NCBI GenBank assembly: GCA_035606355.1
Contig: DATNFO010000024.1
Location: 372,001 to 436,000, forward strand
Length of the DNA stretch: 64,000 nt
Direction of reading: 5' to 3'
Source: Sulfopaludibacter sp035606355
Lineage (GTDB): Bacteria > Acidobacteriota > Terriglobia > Bryobacterales > Bryobacteraceae
Shown: in pieces, positions 30,101-38,437 of the stretch
Layout: each line of letters starts with the position of its first letter
How positions within the stretch are numbered: position 1 is the first letter of the stretch
Translations under genes and position numbers: made by a program
Notes under the pieces: model-generated
Told to the model about the DNA's origin: nothing
The model's input: the letters and a program-made list of their open reading frames with translations, nothing else
The model's database searches: none

Positions 30101-30295
30101 ATGATGATCGGCATGGTTCCAATGGCTTTGGGAATGGGCGAGGGAGGCGAGCAGAACGCGCCGCTCGGGCGAGCCGTGATCGGCGGACTCCTGCTGGCGA
30201 CCGTGGCGACTTTGACGTTCGTCCCCTCGGTATTCGCGATGCTGCACGGCGGCAGGCGGCGTTCGCAGCCGGCGGAGGTGTTGCCGAATGAGTAG
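27140..30295 (+). CDS. RND-family multidrug efflux permease (AcrB-like)
   Basis: The 1051-residue inner-membrane pump starts MWIVRLALARPYTFIVLAL. It has the duplicated RND layout of one helix, a periplasmic loop and six helices, twice. The proton-relay Asp pair is in GILVDDATVEIENVNR (D401, D402) of helix 4. Periplasmic porter segments and the second bundle (ITALPAALAGIILMLFL) are intact. It is the first gene of a three-gene pump operon, overlaps the adaptor gene by 8 nt, and is opposite the TetR gene. The substrates are unknown. Confidence 0.95.
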   Translation: MWIVRLALARPYTFIVLALLILILAPVVILRTPTDIFPNIDIPVIAAAFNYSGLSAEEMEERITSIYERSLTTTVNDIEHLESQSINGRAIIKVFFQPGADINAAVAQVSSISQAVLKQLPPGTTAPFLLTYNASSVPILQLGLGGEGLSEQALFDYGVNFIRTRLVTIPGCAIPYPYGGKQRQIMVDINPAELQAKGLSPADVTEAIANQNLIIPAGTSKIGQFEYDVDLNSSPKTVDAFNSFPIKVVNGSPVYIRDIGHVRDGFSPQTNIVRQDGRRAVLLTVMKGGNASTLQVVDGVRKLLPSVMTTLPPQLKVQPLADQSIFVRASINGVLREAVIAACLTGLMILLFLGSWRSTLIIAVSIPLSILTSIIVLSFLHETINIMTLGGLALAVGILVDDATVEIENVNRNLDEGKEIERAILDGASQIAVPALVSTLCICIVFLPMFFLSGVARYLFVPLAEAVVFAMLASYGLSRTLVPTLAKYLLKLQHHGPTRNPIVLFQRGFENGFDRLREGYFAILRAVVSYRAIFVPLFLLTCLSGFLLVPWLGQDFFPTSDTGQFKLHLRTKTGTRIEETARVCDLVEQSIRRQIPRDQLLNILDEIGLPYSSINTIYSNSAPIGTSDADVMVALTENHRPTEQFVRMLRTTLPREFPGTEFYFLPDDIVSQILNFGLPAPIDVQIVGKDVESNRKLADKLMAEMRRIPGIADLRLQQTFDQPRLHILTDRTKAAQSGYTQADVAQSLLIALSGSFQTQPTFWLNPQTGVSYNVVTQAPQYDMSSLQALRNLPLTARQAGSPEILNDVTSISRGSGMAVVNHYDIQRTVDIYGGVDGRDLASVGAAIDKIVNANRKNLVRGSEMIVRGQVDTMQKSFSGLLAGLVFAILLVYLLIVVNFQSWLDPFIIITALPAALAGIILMLFLTHTTLSVPAMMGAIMCMGVATANSILVISFAKDMMEQTYTSVDAALAAGFTRFRPVIMTALAMMIGMVPMALGMGEGGEQNAPLGRAVIGGLLLATVATLTFVPSVFAMLHGGRRRSQPAEVLPNE

Positions 30296-31475
30296 CACGG
30301 AAACTCCGGAAGCGCTCCAGCAGCACCCGCACAAACTCTCGCTCGCGTTTCGGTTGGGCATCGCGCTCGTGCTGTGCGTTGCGTTGGGAGCTGTAGCCTA
30401 CGCGGTCGTAACAGGCATCGCGGCGCGCGTGCATGCCGCCAACGCGCTGGAGCGCGCCACAATGGACATGGCGATTCCCAGCGTGAGCACGATTCATCCG
30501 CAGCCCAACGGCGAAGCGGAAGAGGTGGTGTTGCCGGGCAATGCGCAAGCCTATGTGGCAACGCCGATTTACGCGCGTACGAATGGGTATTTGGAGAGCT
30601 GGCACTTCGATATCGGCGCGCGCGTGAAGGCGGGCCAGCTTCTGGCCGAAATTGAAACGCCGGAAATCGACAGGCAATTGGACCAGGCACGGGCGGACAT
30701 GGCTACCGCGCAGGCAAATTACGATCTGGCCAAGACCACGGCGGATCGATACCAGGCGCTGCTCAAGAGCGATTCGGTATCGAAGCAGGATGCCGAAGAT
30801 CGCGTGGGCGACTTACAGGCGAAGAAGGCCATGGTGGATTCGGCGCGCTTCAACGTGCGCCGCCTGGAAGAGACCCAGGCGTTTCAAAAGGTGTATGCGC
30901 CCTTCGATGGCGTCATCACGGCGCGCAATATCGATACCGGCGCGCTCATCAATGCGGGCGCGAATGCGCCGGGCAAGGAATTGTTTGATATCGCCGCCGC
31001 CAATAAGCTGCGCGTATATGTGAATGTTCCCCAGCAATATTCGCGCGAAGTGCGCCCCGGCTCCGTTGCGCAACTGACGCTGGCGGAGTTTCCGGATCGG
31101 AAGTTTAACGGAACGGTTGTGCGGAACGCGGAGGCGATCGACCCGACGTCGCGGACTTTGCTGACGGAAGTGGACGTCGAGAATCCTACCGGTGCGTTGC
31201 TGCCCGGGGCATACCTCTCGGTCCATTTGAAGCTGCCGGGCAAGGTTCGAGCCGTGACGGTTCCGGTGAACACGCTCATCTTCCGGTCGGAAGGTATGGA
31301 GGTCGCCGTGGTGCGAGGCGGCAAAGCGGTGCTGTCGCCGGTCACCATCGGTCGCGATTATGGCAATCGCGTGGAGGTGGTCGCCGGTGTCGGGCCGGAA
31401 GATGAAGTCATCGAAAACCCGTCCGACTCCCTGGTGTCCGGTAGCGAGGTCCGCGTGGCGAAGGCGGCGAAGTAA
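30288..31475 (+). CDS. RND efflux periplasmic adaptor subunit
   Basis: This 395-residue membrane fusion protein has one N-terminal anchor (FRLGIALVLCVALGAVAYAVV) and the lipoyl half PIYARTNGYLESWHFDIGARV. A short coiled-coil hairpin (about 130-190) and APFDGVITARNIDTGALIN follow, and a beta-barrel/proximal domain ends the protein. It links the RND permease to the outer-membrane factor encoded next. It overlaps both neighbours (8 nt upstream, 1 nt downstream), so the three are translated as one unit. Confidence 0.93.
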   Translation: MSSTETPEALQQHPHKLSLAFRLGIALVLCVALGAVAYAVVTGIAARVHAANALERATMDMAIPSVSTIHPQPNGEAEEVVLPGNAQAYVATPIYARTNGYLESWHFDIGARVKAGQLLAEIETPEIDRQLDQARADMATAQANYDLAKTTADRYQALLKSDSVSKQDAEDRVGDLQAKKAMVDSARFNVRRLEETQAFQKVYAPFDGVITARNIDTGALINAGANAPGKELFDIAAANKLRVYVNVPQQYSREVRPGSVAQLTLAEFPDRKFNGTVVRNAEAIDPTSRTLLTEVDVENPTGALLPGAYLSVHLKLPGKVRAVTVPVNTLIFRSEGMEVAVVRGGKAVLSPVTIGRDYGNRVEVVAGVGPEDEVIENPSDSLVSGSEVRVAKAAK

Positions 31476-32911
31476 TGCGGCGATTGGCGATTGCCGTTGC
31501 GTGCGCGTTTGGTCTGGCCGGGTGCATGGTGGGTCCGAAATACACCAAACCCTCAGTTCCCGCCGCGCCCGCGTTTAGCGAGCAGGCGCCCAAAGAGTTC
31601 ACCGAATCGGCGGGCTGGAAGCAGGCGCAGCCCGCGGATACGGCCATCCGCGCCGATTGGTGGCAACTGTTCGGGAACGCCGAATTGAACGGACTCGAAG
31701 AGCAGGTGGACCCGGGCAACCAGACGCTGAAGGCTGCCGAGGCGCGGTTCCGCGAGGCGCGAACCCTGATTCAAGTGAACCGGTCGGGGCTGTTTCCCAC
31801 CATCTCGACATCGCCGGGGATCACGACGAATCGCGGGTCGACGAATTCGCCATCCGGGCATGGCACGGGCAATTACGCCGCATACACGCTGCCCATCGAC
31901 GTCAATTACGAGTTGGACGCCTGGGGACGCGTTCGGCGCTCCGTCGCGGCCGCGCGCGAAGAGGCGCAGGCCAGCGCGGCGGATCTGCAAACAATCCGCC
32001 TGAGCGTCCACGCGGAACTGGCCATCGATTACTTTGAGCTGCGCAGCCTGGACGCGCAGAAAAAGCTGCTCGACGAAACGCTGGTGGCCTATCAGAAGGC
32101 GCTTGACCTCACGCAGAACAGGTTCGATGGCGGGTTGAGCTCGCGCGCCGAAGTGGCGCAGGCGAAAACGCAACTGGAGACGACGCGCGCACAGGACGTC
32201 GGCGTGGCTGCGGCGAGGGCCACATTTGAGCATGCCATCGCGGTGCTCGCGGGGCGGACACCGGAGTCGCTGAAACTGGCATTCGTTCCGCTGGCGATGT
32301 CGCCCCCCGTGGTTCCTGTGGGAGTGCCGTCGCAACTCCTGGAGCGGCGTCCGGACATCGCGGCCGCGGAACGCCGCGCGGCGGAAGCGAACGAGCAGAT
32401 CGGGATTGCACACGCCGCGTTTTTTCCGACGCTCCTCTTAACAGCGTCCGGCGGCTTTCTGGGAGGCTCGCCGGTGAACTGGTTGGCTTGGCCGAGCCGG
32501 TTCTGGTCTGTGGGGCCGCTGGTGGCCGAGACGCTCTTTGACGCGGGCAGGCGCAGGGCCGTCGAGCAAGGCGCCGCGGCCGCCTTCGACGAAGCCGTGG
32601 CGAATTACCGCCAGAATGCGCTCTCGGCCTTCCAGGAAGTGGAGGACAATTTGGCGACGCTCCGTGTTCTGGAGGAACAGGCGGCCGCACAGCAGGTGGC
32701 GGTGGACGCGGCGCGCCAGTCGCTGGACCTCGCGATGAACCGGTACAAGGGCGGCTTGGTGACGTATCTGGACGTGGTGAGCGCCCAGAGCATCGCGCTG
32801 CAGAACGAATTCACGGCCGTCGATATTCTGCGGCGGCGCATGGATGCGAGCGTGCAATTGATTAAGGCGCTGGGCGGCGGCTGGGATGTTAGCCGGCTGC
32901 CGAAGACCTGA
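31475..32911 (+). CDS. Outer membrane efflux lipoprotein (NodT/OprM type)
   Basis: The 478-residue protein begins MRRLAIAVACAFGLAGCMVGPKY, with a lipobox LAGC, so it is a lipoprotein. Two OEP repeats follow; QLLERRPDIAAAERRAAEAN and RFDGGLSSRAEVAQA/RYKGGLVTYLDVVSA are diagnostic. It forms the trimeric outer-membrane tunnel of the pump. Its A1 is the last base of the adaptor stop codon. Confidence 0.94.
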   Translation: MRRLAIAVACAFGLAGCMVGPKYTKPSVPAAPAFSEQAPKEFTESAGWKQAQPADTAIRADWWQLFGNAELNGLEEQVDPGNQTLKAAEARFREARTLIQVNRSGLFPTISTSPGITTNRGSTNSPSGHGTGNYAAYTLPIDVNYELDAWGRVRRSVAAAREEAQASAADLQTIRLSVHAELAIDYFELRSLDAQKKLLDETLVAYQKALDLTQNRFDGGLSSRAEVAQAKTQLETTRAQDVGVAAARATFEHAIAVLAGRTPESLKLAFVPLAMSPPVVPVGVPSQLLERRPDIAAAERRAAEANEQIGIAHAAFFPTLLLTASGGFLGGSPVNWLAWPSRFWSVGPLVAETLFDAGRRRAVEQGAAAAFDEAVANYRQNALSAFQEVEDNLATLRVLEEQAAAQQVAVDAARQSLDLAMNRYKGGLVTYLDVVSAQSIALQNEFTAVDILRRRMDASVQLIKALGGGWDVSRLPKT

Positions 32912-32932
32912 GCCTCGGGCGAACTCGCCGTT

Positions 32933-33724
32933 CTAGTTCAGCGGATACCCATGAACCAGCCGGAACGTGCGCTCCCAGCGCGTCTTCGTAAAGAAGTGCG
33001 TCATCACGTCGAAAATATGGTCGATCCCGATGTTGCCGTTCGTCAGATCGGCCGTCGGCGCCGCAAAGCTCCAGTAGATCAATAGGGGCGTTCCTTCGAT
33101 GTTCTCGCGCGGCACGAAGCCCCAGGACCGGCTGTCGGCGGAATCGTCGCGGTTGTCGCCCATCGCAAAAATATACCCGGGCGGCACCACCAGTTCTCCG
33201 TTCACCACGTGCTTCTCCAGCATCTCCAGCGCGGAGACCGGCAGCGGCACGTTCGGCGATGACGGGAAGTTGTCCAGATACGGGTCGATGGACGGCAGCA
33301 CGTGCTTGACATAGGGCTCGTTCACCATGTGCCCATTCAGGTATAGCTGCTTGTTGACCAATTTGATGTGGTCGCCGGGCACGCCGATGGCGCGCTTCAC
33401 GTAGTCTTCTTTGATGTTCAGCGGGTAGCGGAACACAATCACGTCGCCGCGCCGAACGTCGCGGTACGGCAGCGCATTTCCGGAGACGGCGCCTGCCGGT
33501 GCATAAACCATCTTGTCCACCAGCACGTGATCGCCGACCAGTAAGGTGTCTTCCATGGACGCCGTGGGAATCACGAAAGCCTGCGCCAGCGAAGTGGTGG
33601 CGAACAGGAGCAGAATAATCGTGACGGTCCACTCCGCGATGAATCCGCGCTTCACGTTGCCGCTGATCGCCGACCAGCGGCTCCAGAAACCGCCGCCGTG
33701 TTCACTATCTTGGCTTGCTTTCAC
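32933..33724 (-). CDS. lepB: Signal peptidase I
   Basis: The 263-residue enzyme has one N-terminal membrane helix (WTVTIILLLFATTSLAQAF), the catalytic Ser56 in TASMEDTLLVGD, the catalytic Lys110 in DYVKRAIGVPGD and the family box GDNRDDSADSR with WGFVP. It removes Sec signal peptides at the outer face of the inner membrane. The start is GTG (33722-33724), overlapping the TGA of the upstream TIGR03435 gene. It is convergent with the efflux operon across 21 nt. Confidence 0.95.
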   Translation of the reverse strand: MKASQDSEHGGGFWSRWSAISGNVKRGFIAEWTVTIILLLFATTSLAQAFVIPTASMEDTLLVGDHVLVDKMVYAPAGAVSGNALPYRDVRRGDVIVFRYPLNIKEDYVKRAIGVPGDHIKLVNKQLYLNGHMVNEPYVKHVLPSIDPYLDNFPSSPNVPLPVSALEMLEKHVVNGELVVPPGYIFAMGDNRDDSADSRSWGFVPRENIEGTPLLIYWSFAAPTADLTNGNIGIDHIFDVMTHFFTKTRWERTFRLVHGYPLN

Positions 33725-34563
33725 TTGTCCACCGCCGTGCGATTGATCTCGTCAATCGCGATCACCGGCAGCGCGTGTTTGGTGGAGTTGAGTTTCAGCC
33801 CCAAGCCTTTGTAAAGACCTTCGAAAAGCGTCAGACCGCCGGGGTCGCTGGTGCTCAATGCATCTCCGGCGCGGGCTGCGTCCGGCTGCCGCCGCGGCAT
33901 CCAACCGAATTTGAAGTCGTATTGCCCTTCCAGCCCGGTCAGGTCCACCACCGGCTGATCGACATACGCTGGAGCGAACCGTTGCAACGCACTGGCCAAC
34001 TCGCTCATGGTCATGTTATGGCACTCGAGCGTCATGACGCCGCTCTCGTTAGACCGCTTGCAATCCAGCGGCTGCTGTTTCGCCGACTGCGTCACTTTCA
34101 CGGCGCCTTTGCCCTTCTCCAGCGCGTACACCGGCCGCATCTGCTCCTCCACGTGAAACTTCAGCCCAAACTGCTTGATCAGCATGGAACGTAGCATGAG
34201 CCGAAGATCGGCGATCTGCGAATCGGGCTTGGCTTTCGCCACGATGTTGAACTTTTCGGTGTTGACCCAGCCTGGGCCGCCGGCGATACGGCTGTCGTCA
34301 TTCTCAAATCCCCAGGCAGCCGCTATCACCAGTTTCATCGGAACGTTCATGAAGTCAACACGGCCGCCGGGGTAGAAGTGGGCCTGCGTCGGTCCGTCGG
34401 TTTTGCTCGGTTCAGCGTCGGTGACGCCGAATTCCGGCAGTTGATCCAGTGGAATTACGAGCTTCACACCCGCAAAGTCGCTGCCTCTAAACCCATTTCC
34501 CTGTGCAAATGCCGCACAGCATGCCGACAAAAGAAGAATCGGGGCGAACGCGGATTTGGTCAT
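33721..34563 (-). CDS. TIGR03435 family secreted protein (copy 2)
   Basis: The 280-residue protein has a signal peptide (SAFAPILLLSACCAAFAQG) and the family core: WGFENDDSRIAGGPGWVNTEKFNIVAKA, MLIKQFGLKFHVEEQMRPVYAL and QPVVDLTGLEGQYDFKFGW. The C-terminal block is diverged (VIAIDEINRTAVDK instead of the usual ID-HIEKTPTEN). It overlaps lepB by 4 nt, unusual for this normally monocistronic family. Confidence 0.87.
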   Translation of the reverse strand: MTKSAFAPILLLSACCAAFAQGNGFRGSDFAGVKLVIPLDQLPEFGVTDAEPSKTDGPTQAHFYPGGRVDFMNVPMKLVIAAAWGFENDDSRIAGGPGWVNTEKFNIVAKAKPDSQIADLRLMLRSMLIKQFGLKFHVEEQMRPVYALEKGKGAVKVTQSAKQQPLDCKRSNESGVMTLECHNMTMSELASALQRFAPAYVDQPVVDLTGLEGQYDFKFGWMPRRQPDAARAGDALSTSDPGGLTLFEGLYKGLGLKLNSTKHALPVIAIDEINRTAVDK

Positions 34564-34885
34564 CAGGGTTAGAGACGGAGGTTACGACTAGTTTGTTCCG
34601 GCCTCCTGCGGCGGAAAAATAACTTTTTGTTAAATTCGTACGGCCGCCACTTGAACGCGTTCAACTGCCGGAATTCGTCCGGGGTTCGAAGTCGCGGCGA
34701 TCAAACCTTGCAAAGAGGCTGGTGGCGCGATTCGCAGCCGTGAAGGTGCGGGGAATCAAATCGTTTCTCCAGCCATGATGGACCTGCCTTGCGAGTCGGT
34801 GAGGTCGCTCATCCGGATCGCGTATGTCCGCGCAGATTTCCGGGCAAATAGGGGGAAGACAAACCTGCAACTTTACGGAACCCCA
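34564..34885. other. Intergenic stretch without recognisable gene
   Basis: About 320 nt between a TIGR03435 gene and the remains of another. Only short frames without family motifs are present. It may be the degraded 5' part of the pseudogene that follows. Confidence 0.4.
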
Positions 34886-35149
34886 TCCTAAATCGACCCC
34901 GAGCGGTACCAGATCACCGCCAAAGCGCAAAACGCCGTGGGTGTTCGCGTCATGGAAGGAGCCATGCTTCAGGCTCTTCTGGAAGATCGTTTTCACTTGA
35001 ACACCCATCGCGAGATGCGCGAGGCGCCGGTCTATGCGCTCACTGTGGCCAGGGCCGCCTGAAGATCAAACCGGCGGAACCCGCAAGTTGCATACCGAAG
35101 GACCCCGATGAAGTGGATCACGTAGAGCGGACGCCGACCGAAAACTGAT
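34886..35149 (+). pseudogene. Remnant of a TIGR03435 family gene
   Basis: In one plus frame, starting at about 34892, the sequence reads IDPERYQITAKA, then AMLQALLEDRFHLNTHRE and APVYALTVA, the central block of the family. After GRLKIKPAEPASCIPKDPDE in a second frame it jumps straight to DHVERTPTEN and a stop at 35147-35149. The roughly 100 residues normally between these blocks are missing and the frames differ, so the gene has an internal deletion and a frameshift. Confidence 0.8.
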
Positions 35150-35222
35150 AACCGAGTAACCTTGCCAACGTTTCAGGGACCCGCCGCGGCCTCTCACCTT
35201 CTGCTGCGCGGAATCGGTAGCT

Positions 35223-37853
35223 TCACTCATATCGCAGCGTTTCCATCGGGTCGGCATTGGCCGCGCGGCGCGCCGGAATATAGCTGGCGAGCAGTGCAAC
35301 GGCAGACAAGGCAATCGAAACACCCGCCAGTGTGGCGGCGTCGAGCGGCGTCACGCCGTAGAGCAGACTCTTGATCAGGCGGCTGAGCAGTGCCGTGCCC
35401 GCGAGCCCGACGATAACGCCGAGCACTGCGATTTTCGCGCCTTGCCCGAGAACGAGCAAAAAAACCGAGCTGCGGGTGCCCCCGACAGCCATGCGGATGC
35501 CGAACTCGCGACTGCGCTGGCTAACCAGGTAGCTCATCACTCCATAGACTCCGATACAGGCGACGAACAGCGCGAGCAGCGCGAACAGAGAGATAACGAT
35601 CGTGCGAAAACGCGATTCGCCGACCGATCCGGAGACAAGCTCGTCCATGGTGGCGACTTGATCCATTGGAACTTCAGAATCAACTTCAGAGACAGCCTTC
35701 CGCAGCCCGCTCGCCAGACTCGCCGGTTCGACGAAGGAGCGCACAACAATAATGGGCCGAATCTCCACGTTCGGAACCTGTCCCCACGGGATGTACATCT
35801 CCGGCGCGGGAGCGGTCCCCAGACTATCGTGATGGACGTCGCCTACGATGCCGGCGATGGTGCGCCAGTTCTCGTCGCCGAACTTCAAACGTTTTCCAAC
35901 CGGATCTTCATTGGGCCAGAACGTGCGCGCCATGGCCCCGTTGATGATGACCACCAGCGGGTGGTCCTCGTCATCCCGCCGTTCGAAGGGGCGGCCGCGT
36001 TTCACGGGAATGCCCATGGTCTCGAAGTAGCCCGCGGTGACGGGCCGGTACTTCGTGGAATTGAAAACACCAGGAGGATTAGTCCGGCCTTCAATGAAGA
36101 AAGTCCAGTCGTTGTCCGTGCCGCTGAGCGGGAGATGGGATGTGAAGCCGGCGGACTCGACGCCCGGGATATTACGCACTCGCTCGGCAAGTTCACGCTC
36201 GAAGACGGAAATCCGGCGATGCTGGCCGGTGCCGAATTTGTACCCATTGGCATATCGCGGAGGCAGCGAAAGACGGGCTGTCAGGATGTGAGCGGTTTGG
36301 AACCCCGGAGAGACTTCGAGAAGAGCGCGGAGGCTCTTGGTCATCAGTCCTGCGCCCGCCAGGAGGACGAGCGCGATCGCCACCTGCGTGAGGATGAGCG
36401 CGTTGCGCATCCGGGATTGGCCCATCGAAATGCCGCGAACGTTCAGCCTCGCGTCTTGCGATTGAAGCAGAGGCGCCATCCCAACCAGCATCCCCGTGGT
36501 CACCGTGAGGAGCGCAGTGAACCCGAGCACGCCCTTGTCTACCGATATCTCGGAAATTCGCGGCAAGTCCGCCGGCAAATGCCGTACCAGCAAGGGTACA
36601 CTCCCCAACGCCAGGACGAGTGCGAGGGAGCTGCCCAGCAGTACGAGGAGCGCGCTCTCGGTGAGAAGTTGTCGCACGAGACGGATCCGGCTCGCGCCCA
36701 ACGCCGCCCGCAACGCCATTTCATTCCGTCGCGCGGCCGCACGGGTGAGCAGCAGGTTGGCGATGTTGGCACAGGCGATGAGCAGGACCATGGCAACCGC
36801 GCCTGACAGAGTGAAAAGCGCGGTGCGAACGCCGGCCACGGCATGTTCCTCCATGGGGACGGCCAGAATGGTTTTGTCCTTATTGTCGTCCGGATAGAGG
36901 CGCCGGAGATTGGCCGCTATACGGTCCAGGTCGGCTTGCGCCTGTTGGAGCGGAACGCCAGGCTTGAGGCGGCCGAAAACTCGAAGAGGGTGGGTGCTGC
37001 GCAGCCAGGCCGCCGGAGGAGATGTGAGCCCGAGATTGGTCCACACGTCGAATTGCGCGCGAGCCTGAAAATCGGACGACTTACTGACCAGGTAAAAGTC
37101 GCGCGGCAGCACACCGGCGACGGTGTAGTCCGCATCGTTCAGGCGCACCTGCGTGCCGGCGATTTCCGTACGAGCACCGAAGTACTTTTCCCACACGGAA
37201 TAGCTGAGCACCACGACGCCCTGTTCGTTTGGCTGAAAGCCGCGGCCGAGATGCATCCGGACGCCGAGCAGCGGGAAGAAATCGGCGGTCACCTCCGCGC
37301 CCGTCAGGCGGCGCGGTTGGCCCACTCCGGTCAGGATGTAATCGGGATACGGATCGAGCGCCGCCATCTTGTCGAAGGTGCCGTTGAGTGTTCGCCAGTC
37401 GTAGAAATTCGACGGTGCCACGCCGAGGAATTGGCCGAAGGCAGGATGGCTTTCCCAGAGTGTGACGAGGCGATCTGGATGGGGGTACGGCAGGGGCTTC
37501 AGAAGCACGCCGTGAACGACGCTATAGATCGTGGTGTTTGCGCCGATGCCGAGCGCGAGCGTGAGGATGGTGACGGTCGCGAATCCGGGACTCCTCCGAA
37601 GACTGCGAATGCCGTAACGCACGTCCTGAATGAGGATCTCGAGCCCAATGCCGGCACGGACATCACGGACGTTCTCTTTCACCTGCTGCATTCCGCCGAA
37701 GTCGCGGCGAGCCTGCGCAGCGGCAGCTTCCGGAGTCATGCCGCGACGGATATTTTCCGCGGTGGTAAGTTCGACGTAGGAGCGAAGTTCATCGTCGAGC
37801 TCCTGGTCCATCCTTCGCTTGCGGAAGAGGTTTCGGCAGAACGCGAGGAGCAT
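35223..37853 (-). CDS. ABC transporter permease of the ADOP (MacB/FtsX-like) type
   Basis: The 876-residue protein starts MLLAFCRNLFRKRRMDQELD. It has the N-terminal helical DELRSYVEL...QARRDFGG region that marks acidobacterial duplicated orphan permeases, then two MacB-PCD/FtsX halves (first near 95-450, second near 500-876) ending SYIPARRAANADPMETLRYE. These proteins lack an adjacent ATPase, and their function is unsettled. It follows the PadR gene by 10 nt, the standard pairing. I chose 37853 over an upstream in-frame start because the longer form overlaps padR. Confidence 0.9.
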   Translation of the reverse strand: MLLAFCRNLFRKRRMDQELDDELRSYVELTTAENIRRGMTPEAAAAQARRDFGGMQQVKENVRDVRAGIGLEILIQDVRYGIRSLRRSPGFATVTILTLALGIGANTTIYSVVHGVLLKPLPYPHPDRLVTLWESHPAFGQFLGVAPSNFYDWRTLNGTFDKMAALDPYPDYILTGVGQPRRLTGAEVTADFFPLLGVRMHLGRGFQPNEQGVVVLSYSVWEKYFGARTEIAGTQVRLNDADYTVAGVLPRDFYLVSKSSDFQARAQFDVWTNLGLTSPPAAWLRSTHPLRVFGRLKPGVPLQQAQADLDRIAANLRRLYPDDNKDKTILAVPMEEHAVAGVRTALFTLSGAVAMVLLIACANIANLLLTRAAARRNEMALRAALGASRIRLVRQLLTESALLVLLGSSLALVLALGSVPLLVRHLPADLPRISEISVDKGVLGFTALLTVTTGMLVGMAPLLQSQDARLNVRGISMGQSRMRNALILTQVAIALVLLAGAGLMTKSLRALLEVSPGFQTAHILTARLSLPPRYANGYKFGTGQHRRISVFERELAERVRNIPGVESAGFTSHLPLSGTDNDWTFFIEGRTNPPGVFNSTKYRPVTAGYFETMGIPVKRGRPFERRDDEDHPLVVIINGAMARTFWPNEDPVGKRLKFGDENWRTIAGIVGDVHHDSLGTAPAPEMYIPWGQVPNVEIRPIIVVRSFVEPASLASGLRKAVSEVDSEVPMDQVATMDELVSGSVGESRFRTIVISLFALLALFVACIGVYGVMSYLVSQRSREFGIRMAVGGTRSSVFLLVLGQGAKIAVLGVIVGLAGTALLSRLIKSLLYGVTPLDAATLAGVSIALSAVALLASYIPARRAANADPMETLRYE

Positions 37854-37863
37854 GAGGCATCTC

Positions 37864-38190
37864 CTAAGTGGCCCTGAGAGCGCTGGCCATGGCGACGGAA
37901 ATGCGCTCCCAGCGCTTCGATTCGGACTGCAGGTGGCGCCGGCCGGTGCGGGTGAGCCGATAAAACTTAGAACGCCGGTTGGTTTCCGATTCACCCCAGG
38001 AGGAGGCGAGCCACCCGGCTTCCTCCATGCGATGAAGGGCCGGAAACAGCGAGCCGGCTTTCACTTCGAAGGCTCCATTCGTGATTTGCGAGATCCGGCG
38101 GGAGACTCCCATGCCGTGCATCTCATCGAGGGCAAGGGCTTTAAGAATCAGCAGGTCGAGTGTACCCTGGAGTATTTCGGATTCCGGCAT
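37864..38190 (-). CDS. PadR-family transcriptional regulator
   Basis: The 108-residue winged-helix protein has the PadR pattern: QGTLDLLILKALALDEMHGMGVSRRI, VKAGSLFPALHRMEEAGWL and the wing KFYRLTRTGRRHL. It is the first gene of a two-gene unit with the ADOP permease. A near-perfect palindrome with an additional repeat lies directly upstream, so autoregulation is likely. Confidence 0.92.
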   Translation of the reverse strand: MPESEILQGTLDLLILKALALDEMHGMGVSRRISQITNGAFEVKAGSLFPALHRMEEAGWLASSWGESETNRRSKFYRLTRTGRRHLQSESKRWERISVAMASALRAT

Positions 38191-38194
38191 AAAA

Positions 38195-38229
38195 GCTCTT
38201 ATAGAAGAACTATAAGAGAGCTCTTATAG
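38195..38229 (-). promoter_or_regulatory. Probable PadR operator/promoter with triple CTCTTATAG arms
   Basis: The 9-mer CTCTTATAG occurs at 38196-38204 and 38221-38229, with its exact reverse complement CTATAAGAG at 38210-38218. This gives two overlapping palindromes (5-nt and 2-nt spacers) within 39 nt of the padR start. On the minus strand each CTATAAG can serve as a -10 box, so a bound repressor would cover the promoter. Confidence 0.7.
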
Positions 38230-38437
38230 AATGTCAATAGGAGAGGACGTAGCGACCGCCCGGCACCGCCGGCCATCGGATTCCCTGAATTTGGTGGGCT
38301 CGGCGCGGCTCGAGCGACTCGCTTGTCGTTTTCGAAACCGCGGATTTCCCTCAAATGTAACTCTTGTTGCGTCATCAATCGCCAGATTTTGCGCTATATA
38401 CATCGAAGGAAGTATTAGCGACTACTGGAGGGCAGGG

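Noticed and set aside
35442..36806. 454-codon plus-strand frame
   Set aside because: It is antisense to the ADOP permease and rich in Arg/His/Asp, typical of a shadow frame.
38287..38320. Sequence GGTGGGCTCGGCGCGGCTCG resembling the tRNA T-arm/acceptor of copies A and B
   Set aside because: The T-stem cannot pair, the anticodon side is missing and no TGTAG arm sites follow. It may be a very old tRNA scrap but is not supportable.
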